From Lysobacterales bacterium (GTDB lineage Bacteria; Pseudomonadota; Gammaproteobacteria; Xanthomonadales; Xanthomonadaceae): DNA of 7,919 bases. The stretch is taken from positions 1-7,919 of the forward strand of contig JAATFS010000445.1 in the NCBI GenBank assembly GCA_015655035.1, written 5' to 3'. Below, piece after piece: positions 1 through 5,033 of this stretch; position 1 is the stretch's first letter; the number at the start of each line of letters is the position of its first letter. The notes under the pieces are model-generated. The model ran no database searches and was not told the origin of the DNA. It was given only the letters and a program-made list of their open reading frames with translations. The position numbers and the translations under genes are program-made.

Positions 1-138
1 AACTGGTATGTACGCGCGGGCGCGTGGCTTGAAACTGCGCCGACACTTCGATTTTGCTCTACGCTCATCTCACGGTCCACCGCCCTCCCGCCGCTGCGCT
101 TCACTTCCCCTCGCTGTGGCCTGTTCAAGGGAAGACTT
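1..138. other. Apparently non-coding left edge
   Basis: I see no gene I can support here. A minus-strand frame is open from about position 104 to the window edge, with possible GTG (102-104) and ATG (66-68) starts. However, its third codon positions are only moderately GC-rich, unlike the strongly GC-biased genes to the right, and neither start has a well-spaced ribosome binding site. The plus-strand frame starting at position 8 is Arg/Ser-rich and runs through the terminator hairpin, so it is not credible. The stretch may be the upstream region of whatever lies left of the window. Confidence 0.4.
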
Positions 139-169
139 GCACCTCCAGGGGTACGCCCCTGCCGGGTGC
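139..169. other. Two-part hairpin beside the terminator
   Basis: GCACC (139-143) pairs with GGTGC (165-169). After a small internal loop, CAGGGG (146-151) pairs with CCCCTG (156-161) around a TACG tetraloop. All pairs are read directly from the sequence. The hairpin lies immediately beyond the lipoprotein terminator in the direction of minus-strand transcription. It could be a second stop, or a structured leader of a gene to the left; the sequence alone does not decide. Confidence 0.45.
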
Positions 170-170
170 C

Positions 171-203
171 AACAAAAAGGGCGCAGCTCACGCTGCGCCC
201 TTT
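171..203 (-). terminator. Rho-independent terminator of the lipoprotein gene
   Basis: A perfect 12-bp stem, AAAGGGCGCAGC (176-187) with GCTGCGCCCTTT (192-203), encloses a four-base loop. Read on the minus strand, the stem runs into TTTTTGTT (178-171), giving the GC-rich hairpin plus U-tract of an intrinsic terminator about 40 bases after the lipoprotein stop codon. Read on the plus strand the hairpin is followed only by TTTGG, so termination in that direction would be weaker. Confidence 0.88.
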
Positions 204-212
204 GGCTGGGTC

Positions 213-235
213 GATGGCCGTTAACGTCGGCCATC
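213..235. other. Second hairpin between stop codon and terminator
   Basis: GATGGCCG (213-220) and CGGCCATC (228-235) form a perfect 8-bp stem with a seven-base loop. It sits between the lipoprotein stop codon (243) and the terminator (171-203) and has no U-tract on either strand. It may protect the 3' end of the message or slow polymerase before the true terminator. That role is inference; only the inverted repeat is seen. Confidence 0.5.
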
Positions 236-242
236 CCCGCTC

Positions 243-743
243 TTACTTGACCTCGAACTCCTGCGGCACACCCGCCGGCTGGCCGTCTACCGTGACTTCG
301 GCCTTGTACTTGCCGACCGGCCAGCCGTCAGGCTTGGCGAACTCGACATTGGTGGTGTCGGCACCGGTGGTGGTCAGGGTGGTGGACTGCTCGCCGGCGG
401 TCTGGCCATCCTGGTAGGTCAGCTTGACGGCCAACGGCACGCTGGTAGCGGCGCCATTGGTCTTGACCGACACGATGATCTTGTCGCTGGTCGCCAGCGT
501 GGCCAGCGGGGACACTGCCTTGTCGGCGCCAGCCGTGTTGCCCACGGCGATGCTCGATACGCTTACCGCAGACGCAACGGCGGCATCGGCAGCGGGCGGC
601 GCATCGGCCGCCGGCGCGGAATCGGCCGCCGGCGAGGTGGCGTTCGGATCGACTACGGCTTCTTCTTTCTTCTTGCAACCGGCCAGGGCCAGGGTGCCAG
701 CCAGAGCCAGAATCAACGCGCTGGAAATATTTTGTTTGCGCAT
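243..743 (-). CDS. Putative lipoprotein with Ig-like C-terminal domain
   Basis: The 166-residue product begins MRKQNISSALILALAG and has a clear lipobox, LALAGC, with Cys23 as the lipidated residue. Lys follows at +2, so by the E. coli rule it would go to the outer membrane. Residues 24-27 are KKKE, followed by a low-complexity Ala/Pro/Asp linker to about residue 57, probably a tether across periplasm or peptidoglycan. The remainder is rich in Thr, Val and Ser with alternating hydrophobics, as in a beta-sandwich. It ends in the pattern KPDGWPVGKYKAEV (137-150) followed by a short strand finishing FEVK, which is typical of small bacterial Ig-like domains. I chose the start at 743 because AAGGA lies seven bases upstream; an in-frame ATG at 767 has no such site. 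The LysM gene is 69 bases upstream and a terminator follows. Molecular function is unknown. Confidence 0.85.
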   Translation of the reverse strand: MRKQNISSALILALAGTLALAGCKKKEEAVVDPNATSPAADSAPAADAPPAADAAVASAVSVSSIAVGNTAGADKAVSPLATLATSDKIIVSVKTNGAATSVPLAVKLTYQDGQTAGEQSTTLTTTGADTTNVEFAKPDGWPVGKYKAEVTVDGQPAGVPQEFEVK

Positions 744-812
744 GGTGGTTTCCTTATGAATGTGCAAAGGTGGCCCGGCACTGTCCCAGGGAGGACGCGC
801 GCCGGAATGAGG

Positions 813-1115
813 TCAGGACGACTTGGCGGGCAGGCGCAAGGTCTGTCCGGGCTGGATCTTGTCCGGGTCGTCGAGCACATCCCGGTTGGCGTCGAAGATC
901 TGCTTCCACGCATTACCGTCGCCGTAGTGCTGCTTGGCGATCTTGGACAGCGAGTCCCCACCCTTCACGGTGTAGGACTGCTCACCCGTCACCTCGGCAG
1001 TGCTGTCGACCGAGGCGGTGACGTTGGAGAAGTCCGCCTTGGGGGCGGCAGTGTCTGCGGTGCTGTCCACAGTGGACGTCACATTGGAAAAATCCGCTTT
1101 CTTGTCAGTGGCCAT
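813..1115 (-). CDS. Small LysM-domain protein (Kbp/YgaU-like C-terminus)
   Basis: The product is 100 residues from the preferred ATG at 1115; an in-frame ATG at 1124 would add three. I prefer 1115 because the AGG upstream is only one base from the 1124 start but about ten bases from this one. Residues 46-95 form one LysM domain (YTVKGGDSLSKIAKQHYG, then IFDANRDVL and DPDKIQPGQTLRLP), close to the C-terminal domain of E. coli Kbp (YgaU). The Kbp BON domain is absent. In its place residues 6-40 hold two copies of KADFSNVTxxVDSTA at a 20-residue period. No signal peptide or membrane segment is seen, so the protein is either cytoplasmic, as proposed for Kbp, or exported by an unrecognised route. 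LysM domains usually bind N-acetylglucosamine polymers, but the Kbp type has been linked to potassium sensing. The function here is therefore open. Confidence 0.87.
   Translation of the reverse strand: MATDKKADFSNVTSTVDSTADTAAPKADFSNVTASVDSTAEVTGEQSYTVKGGDSLSKIAKQHYGDGNAWKQIFDANRDVLDDPDKIQPGQTLRLPAKSS
996..1100 (-). repeat. Tandem 20-residue coding repeat in the LysM protein
   Basis: Two units encode KADFSNVTSTVDSTA (1056-1100) and KADFSNVTASVDSTA (996-1040), spaced exactly 60 bases apart. Thirteen of the 15 residues match and the two differences are a Ser/Thr swap and a Ser/Ala change. Many codons differ synonymously (for example AAA/AAG, TTT/TTC, AAT/AAC), and the first unit is more AT-rich. 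The duplication is therefore not recent, and the amino acid pattern appears to be conserved by selection. Confidence 0.8.
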
Positions 1116-1164
1116 CGTTGGCATACCTGCTTGCGCTGAAACGTGGAATTACCATCGCATGGCA

Positions 1165-1194
1165 ATTGTTAAAAAGGAATCGCACAAATGTAAA
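1165..1194 (-). promoter_or_regulatory. Candidate sigma-70 promoter of the LysM gene
   Basis: On the minus strand TTTACA (1194-1189, five of six matches to TTGACA) is followed after 18 bases by AACAAT (1170-1165, four of six matches to TATAAT). It lies in an AT-rich patch that stands out between the queF stop and the LysM start. Transcription would begin near 1158, leaving a leader of about 40 bases. The match is visible but weak evidence without expression data. Confidence 0.35.
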
Positions 1195-1232
1195 TTCGGC
1201 GCTACCCGGTCAGGAAGGGTTTACCGATCCGG

Positions 1233-2051
1233 TCACTGTCGCAGGTCGCGGACGCTTGCCAGCACGTCGGGGGCGGTAGCGCTGATCCGGCGCGGATTGA
1301 TATCCAGCCCGCCGCGACGGGTGTAGCGCGCTTCCACCACCAGCCAGCGTGGCTCGCACCGGGCCATCACGTCGTGGAAGATGCGCTCTACGCATTGTTC
1401 GTGGAACTCGGCGTGCTCGCGGAAGCTGATCAGATAGCGCAGAAGGCCTTCGCGGTCGATCGGCGCGCCGGCATAGCACAGCGTCAGGCTGGCCCAGTCC
1501 GGCTGGCCGGTAACCGGGCAGTTGGATTTCAGCAACGCCGAGCTGAGCGTTTCCTCTACTTCGGGCTGGCCGGCCACCATAGACAGATAGCTGGCATTGG
1601 GCGGGCCGTAGTCGTCGATGCTCACGTCCAGAACGTCGATGCTGCTCCCCTCGCCCGCCGCGTCCACCGGCGGCAGCCCGAAGTCGACGCTGACATCGGC
1701 GCCCGCGCGCGCGGACAGGTCCGAGGCGATGCGCTCGCGTGCGGCTTCGGCGCTGTTGAAGCGCGTGGCGTTGAGCGAGTTGAGGTAGAGCTTGAGCGAT
1801 TTGGACTCGATCAGATAAGGCGAGTCGCACGGTACTTTCAGTGTGGCGGTGGCCACGCACGGCTTGCCGTGGGCGTCGAGCCAGCTGAGTTCGTAGGCGT
1901 GCCAACGGTCGTAGCCGATGAAGGGGAGCGGTTCGTGCACCCCGATTTCGTCGCGGCCGGCCGAGCGCGGAATCGGGAACAGCAATGCCGGGTCGTAGCC
2001 CGACGGGTAGGCGACCTCGCGACCGAGGGTGGAGTCCTGGGGGGTATTCAT
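1233..2051 (-). CDS. queF: NADPH-dependent 7-cyano-7-deazaguanine reductase (long type)
   Basis: QueF reduces the nitrile of preQ0 to the primary amine preQ1 with two NADPH, a cytoplasmic step in making queuosine for tRNA wobble position 34. The 272-residue length fits the long, two-domain tunnelling-fold subfamily typified by E. coli QueF (YqcD), not the short Bacillus form. Key motifs are intact: the family signature ESKSLKLYLNS at 82-92; the catalytic loop LKSNCPVTGQPDW, with the cysteine that forms the thioimide at Cys178 and the proton-donor Asp185; and FHEQCVERIF, with substrate-contacting His217 and Glu218. The ATG at 2051 is the only reasonable start. It lacks a convincing Shine-Dalgarno sequence, and TAGAAT sits six bases before it, so a leaderless message is possible. 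No preQ1 riboswitch is apparent upstream. It lies 80 bases after the M20D gene on the same strand. Confidence 0.97.
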   Translation of the reverse strand: MNTPQDSTLGREVAYPSGYDPALLFPIPRSAGRDEIGVHEPLPFIGYDRWHAYELSWLDAHGKPCVATATLKVPCDSPYLIESKSLKLYLNSLNATRFNSAEAARERIASDLSARAGADVSVDFGLPPVDAAGEGSSIDVLDVSIDDYGPPNASYLSMVAGQPEVEETLSSALLKSNCPVTGQPDWASLTLCYAGAPIDREGLLRYLISFREHAEFHEQCVERIFHDVMARCEPRWLVVEARYTRRGGLDINPRRISATAPDVLASVRDLRQ

Positions 2052-2057
2052 GGATGA

Positions 2058-2063
2058 ATTCTA
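2058..2063 (-). promoter_or_regulatory. Possible -10 element directly before queF
   Basis: TAGAAT on the minus strand matches TATAAT at five of six positions, including the key first, second and last bases. It ends six bases before the queF ATG, which would put transcription initiation on or next to the A of the start codon. The matching -35 position at 17-base spacing reads CCCGCC, which is not a recognisable -35 box. The call is therefore speculative. Confidence 0.25.
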
Positions 2064-2102
2064 ATGGCGTGGTGCTGGCCGGCGGGTGTATGGCAACTCG
2101 CA

Positions 2103-2125
2103 CCGGCCCCCACCAGGGGGGCCGG
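2103..2125 (-). terminator. GC-rich hairpin between the M20D gene and queF
   Basis: CCGGCCCCC (2103-2111) and GGGGGCCGG (2117-2125) form a perfect 9-bp all-GC stem with a five-base loop, starting seven bases after the M20D stop codon on the minus strand. The following bases are TGCGAGTT, not a U-tract, so it is at best a weak intrinsic terminator. It may instead stabilise the upstream message or reduce read-through into queF. Confidence 0.45.
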
Positions 2126-2131
2126 CCATCC

Positions 2132-3448
2132 TCATCCCGCCTGCCCCGCGTGCAGGTAATCCAGCGACACCTGCAACAGCGCGCGCAGGCCCACGTCCAG
2201 CGAGGACTCGTCCAGCAGGAACTGCGGCGAGTGGTTGCTCGGCGCGGTGGCCGGATCGATGCCAGGGCCGGTGGAGCCGACGAAGAAGAACATCGCCGGG
2301 GCCTGCTGCGCATAGAAGGAGAAGTCTTCCGCGCCCATCTGCAACGGCGGCTCGTAGACGTTTTCGGCACCGACCACGGCTTGCAGGCTGGGCAGCATTT
2401 TGGCCGTCAGCGCCGGATCGTTGACGGTAGCCGGGTTGCCGTCCTGGTCGGGCACCTGGGCCTCGACCTTGGCGCCATGCGCGGCGGCGGTGTGTTCGGC
2501 GACGTTCTTGAGGTCGGCGAAGATCTGCTGGCGCATGCCCTCGTCGAAGGTGCGGATGGTGCCGACCATCTCCACGTCGTCGGGGATGATGTTGTAGCGG
2601 ATGCCGCCCTTGATCGCGCCGAAGCTGAGGACCGCCGGCTGCTTGGCGAGGTTGGCGCGGCGGCTGACCACGGTCTGCGCGGTCCCGATCAGGTCGGCAC
2701 CGGCGACGATCGGGTCGATCCCGTTCCACGGGGCGGAGCCATGGGTCTGGCGCCCGATCACCTTGATGCTGAAGCGGTCCGAGGCCGCCATCAGCGGACC
2801 GCCACGGACCGCGATCTTGCCGGCCAGGACGTTGGAGAACACGTGCAGCCCGAAGACCGCCTGCGGCTTGAAGTCGGCGAACAGGCCCTCCTTCAGCATC
2901 AGCGAGGCGCCGCCTTCCTCGTTGCCGGGCGCGCCCTCCTCGGCCGGCTGGAAGATCAGCATCACCTGGCCCGGCAGCTGCTCGCGGTTGGCCACCAGCG
3001 CGTCGGCCACCCCCAGCAGGATCGCGATATGCGCATCGTGGCCACAGGCGTGCATCACCCCGACGGTCTCGCCACGGTACTGGCCGGTGGCCTTGGACGC
3101 ATACGCCAGGCCGGTCTGCTCGGTGACCGGCAGTGCGTCCATGTCCGCGCGCAGCGCGATCTTCGGGCCCGGCTTGCCGCCCTGGATGATGGCGACCACG
3201 CCATGCTGGGCGATACCGGTGCGCGGCTTGAGACCCAGCTTGCGCAGGTGCTCGGCGACCTTGGCGGCGGTTTTCGCTTCGCGGTTGGACAACTCCGGAT
3301 GCTGGTGGAAGTCGCGGCGCCACTCCACTACCTGGGCTTTCAGCTTGGCCGCGGCGGCCTGTACCTCGGGGCGCTCGCCGGATTGGGCGGCGGCGAGCAT
3401 GGGTACTGCCAGCAGCAGCGAGCAGGCCAGTTGGCGGGGAGAAGGCAT
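2132..3448 (-). CDS. Secreted M20D-family metallo-amidohydrolase
   Basis: This 438-residue protein belongs to the M20D group of di-metal amidohydrolases (hippurate hydrolases, IAA-amino acid hydrolases, N-acyl-amino acid amidohydrolases). Seen in order: RRDFHQHPELS (44-54), LRADMDALPV (99-108), the metal-site motif HACGHDAH (133-140), FQPAEE (166-171), FGLHV (199-203), HGSAPWNGIDPI in the dimerisation lid domain, MGAEDFSFY, and NHSPQF near the end. By family comparison the metal ligands are Cys135, His137, Glu171, His202 and His406, all present. Residues 1-21 form a Sec signal peptide with a likely cut after AAA, so it should act in the periplasm or outside; many relatives are cytoplasmic. 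AGGA lies six bases before the ATG. It is divergent from the efflux genes. The substrate cannot be told from the sequence; N-acyl amino acids, peptides or an amide conjugate are all possible. Confidence 0.93.
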   Translation of the reverse strand: MPSPRQLACSLLLAVPMLAAAQSGERPEVQAAAAKLKAQVVEWRRDFHQHPELSNREAKTAAKVAEHLRKLGLKPRTGIAQHGVVAIIQGGKPGPKIALRADMDALPVTEQTGLAYASKATGQYRGETVGVMHACGHDAHIAILLGVADALVANREQLPGQVMLIFQPAEEGAPGNEEGGASLMLKEGLFADFKPQAVFGLHVFSNVLAGKIAVRGGPLMAASDRFSIKVIGRQTHGSAPWNGIDPIVAGADLIGTAQTVVSRRANLAKQPAVLSFGAIKGGIRYNIIPDDVEMVGTIRTFDEGMRQQIFADLKNVAEHTAAAHGAKVEAQVPDQDGNPATVNDPALTAKMLPSLQAVVGAENVYEPPLQMGAEDFSFYAQQAPAMFFFVGSTGPGIDPATAPSNHSPQFLLDESSLDVGLRALLQVSLDYLHAGQAG

Positions 3449-3475
3449 CGCGGATCCTGATGGTGGGAAGGCTTG

Positions 3476-3504
3476 AATGTAGTTCAGTGCACCACCGCCG
3501 CCAA
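3476..3504 (-). promoter_or_regulatory. Candidate promoter of the M20D gene
   Basis: On the minus strand TTGGCG (3504-3499) and TACATT (3481-3476) are separated by 17 bases, each with four of six consensus matches. Initiation would fall near 3469, giving a leader of about 20 bases that carries the AGGA ribosome binding site (3458-3455). A perfect 10-bp palindrome, GCAGGCCTGC (3509-3518), lies just upstream of the -35 box and could be a regulator contact. Confidence 0.35.
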
Positions 3505-3662
3505 TACGGCAGGCCTGCGGTCAACCAACGGCGGCTCCAGGCGTTGACCCTCGGCCAGTTCGGCGCGGCCCCCGGGTCCAGACGGATGCTGCAGGGTCTA
3601 TCCCGTCAGTCATGGTCCAATCCGTCGGCGCGAACGATATGCTTCCCGCCTAGCCAATCGGC

Positions 3663-3679
3663 GACGTGTGCCCCACGTC
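3663..3679. promoter_or_regulatory. Inverted repeat upstream of the efflux adaptor
   Basis: GACGTG (3663-3668) and CACGTC (3674-3679) are perfect inverted arms separated by five bases. The site lies 25 bases before the adaptor ATG, in the position expected of an operator or leader hairpin. Local TetR- or MarR-type regulators often control RND pumps from such sites, but no regulator gene lies in this window. The palindrome is seen; the operator role is inferred. Confidence 0.3.
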
Positions 3680-3704
3680 CCACCCCGCCATCAGGAGTTG
3701 TCGA

Positions 3705-4940
3705 ATGTCGCGTTTCTGGAAGATCACGCTGCTGGTCGTGGCAGCGGTCGTCGTATTGGCCGTGGGAGCCCGCCTGCTGTACGGCGACGGAGCCCGCAAG
3801 CCCGGCGCGGCAGGCGACGCTGCCGGCGATGGCCAGAACAAGGGCCCGGTCTCGGTAACGGTGGTGGCGGCCACCACCCAGGATGTCCCGGTCTATGCCG
3901 AGGCGCTGGGCACGGTCACCGCGCGCAACACCGTCACCGTCAACCCGCAGGTCGGGGGCCAGTTGATGAGCCTCAACTTCCGCGAAGGCGAGGAAGTGAA
4001 GAAGGGCCAGGTGCTGGCGCAGATCGATCCGCGCTCGCTACAGGCCAGCTACGACGAAGCCACCGCGGCCAAGCGCCAGAACCAGGCGTTGCTGGCCACC
4101 GCCCGCGTCAACTACCAGCGCTCCAGCTCGCCGGCCTACCAGCAATACGTGGCCAAGACCGATCTGGACACGCAGCGCAACCAGGTCAGCCAGTACGAAG
4201 CGGCGGTGGCGGCCAACGACGCGGCGATGCGCGCGGCGCAGGTACAGTTGCAGTTCACCCGCATCATCGCCCCGATCGACGGCATCGCCGGCATCCGTGG
4301 GGTGGACGTGGGCAACATCGTCAGCACCAGCTCCAGCATCGTCACCCTGACCCAGATCCATCCGATCTACGTCGCCTTCAACCTGCCGGAGCGCCAACTG
4401 GCGCCGGTCCGCCAGGGCCAGGCCAAGGGCAAGCTGGCGGTAGCCGCGCTCGATCGTGGCGATGCGCACGTGATCAGCGGCGACGGCGAGCTGGACGTGA
4501 TCGACAACGTGATCAGCAGCGATAGCGGAACCTTCAGCGCGCGCGCGATCTTCGCCAACACCGACAACGCACTGTGGCCGGGCCAATTCGTCAACGTGCG
4601 GTTGCAGCTGAGCACCATCGGCAATGGCGTGGTGGTGCCGACCCAGGCAGTCCAGCGCGGCCCGGACGGCGACTATGTGTATGTGGTGGGCGCCGACGAC
4701 ACCGCACAGATGCGTACCGTCACCCAGGGCGTGGAGGTCGGCGACAGTCATGTGCAGATCACCGGCGGCCTGAAGGCGGGCGAGCGGGTGGTCACCGAGG
4801 GCCAGTTCCGGCTCAAGCCGGGCAGCAAGGTGACTGCGCTGAAGCCCGGCCAGGCCCCACCCGAGCCGACCGAGGCCGAACTCAAGGCCGCACAGGACAA
4901 GGACAAGCGTGGTGGCCCTGGCGGTGGCGGGCCGCACTGA
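3705..4940 (+). CDS. RND efflux periplasmic adaptor subunit, MdtA-like
   Basis: This 411-residue membrane fusion protein links an RND pump in the inner membrane to an outer-membrane channel. It starts MSRFWKITLLVV with one hydrophobic segment (about 7-22) and no lipobox cysteine, so it is anchored by an uncleaved helix. Residues 60-108 begin the beta-barrel and lipoyl-like domain (VPVYAEALGTVTARN, GGQLMSLNFREGEEVKKGQ, LAQIDP). Residues 112-182 form the alpha-helical hairpin, and RIIAPIDGIAG (186-196) returns through the lipoyl half. Beta-barrel and membrane-proximal domains follow (IYVAFNLPERQL, WPGQFVNVRLQL, VVPTQAVQ, GLKAGERVVTEGQ). The tail ends in a Gly/Pro-rich stretch after an acidic-basic segment. 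AGGAG lies seven bases before ATG 3705, which favours it over the upstream in-frame GTG at 3666. Length matches E. coli MdtA. The pump gene starts 93 bases downstream. Substrates are unknown. Confidence 0.94.
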   Translation: MSRFWKITLLVVAAVVVLAVGARLLYGDGARKPGAAGDAAGDGQNKGPVSVTVVAATTQDVPVYAEALGTVTARNTVTVNPQVGGQLMSLNFREGEEVKKGQVLAQIDPRSLQASYDEATAAKRQNQALLATARVNYQRSSSPAYQQYVAKTDLDTQRNQVSQYEAAVAANDAAMRAAQVQLQFTRIIAPIDGIAGIRGVDVGNIVSTSSSIVTLTQIHPIYVAFNLPERQLAPVRQGQAKGKLAVAALDRGDAHVISGDGELDVIDNVISSDSGTFSARAIFANTDNALWPGQFVNVRLQLSTIGNGVVVPTQAVQRGPDGDYVYVVGADDTAQMRTVTQGVEVGDSHVQITGGLKAGERVVTEGQFRLKPGSKVTALKPGQAPPEPTEAELKAAQDKDKRGGPGGGGPH

Positions 4941-4975
4941 CGCACCTCCGGCGGTGACGGCCCGGCCGTCCCGCC

Positions 4976-5001
4976 CGCGCGCCGGCGCCTCGCGCGCCGG
5001 C
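4976..5001 (+). repeat. GC hairpin and 11-bp direct repeat between adaptor and pump
   Basis: CGCGCGCCGGC occurs twice (4976-4986 and 4991-5001), offset by 15 bases. The same region folds as GCCGGCGC (4981-4988) against GCGCCGGC (4994-5001) with a five-base loop. There is no U-tract, so it should not end transcription fully. It could stabilise the adaptor message or lower expression of the pump relative to the adaptor, which is inference. Confidence 0.45.
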
Positions 5002-5033
5002 ACCGACTGACGTTTCCAGCAAGGACACCCCCC

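Noticed and set aside
1..104. Partial minus-strand gene running off the left edge
   Set aside because: The frame is open, but third-position GC is modest, the possible starts lack well-spaced ribosome binding sites, and the residues match nothing I recognise. Sequence left of the window would settle it.
1971..2131. preQ1 riboswitch upstream of queF
   Set aside because: The leader is only 80 bases, begins with an all-GC hairpin, and lacks the A-rich tail and loop pattern of preQ1-I aptamers.
1210..2370. 386-codon minus-strand frame overlapping queF and the end of the M20D gene
   Set aside because: It crosses two well-supported genes in another frame and is very Arg/Ser-rich. No domain is visible.
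1985..3460. 491-codon plus-strand open frame opposite the M20D gene
   Set aside because: It is the antisense shadow of a gene with intact family motifs. Its predicted protein is dominated by Arg, Gly, Ala, Asp and His, as expected from GC-rich complementary frames, and shows no recognisable domain.
3544..3549. TTGACC as a plus-strand -35 box for the efflux operon
   Set aside because: The expected -10 position about 17 bases downstream is all G and C, with no TATAAT-like hexamer at any usable spacing.
4038..5003. 321-codon minus-strand frame opposite the adaptor
   Set aside because: It is an antisense shadow of the adaptor gene, with no start signal and no recognisable motif.
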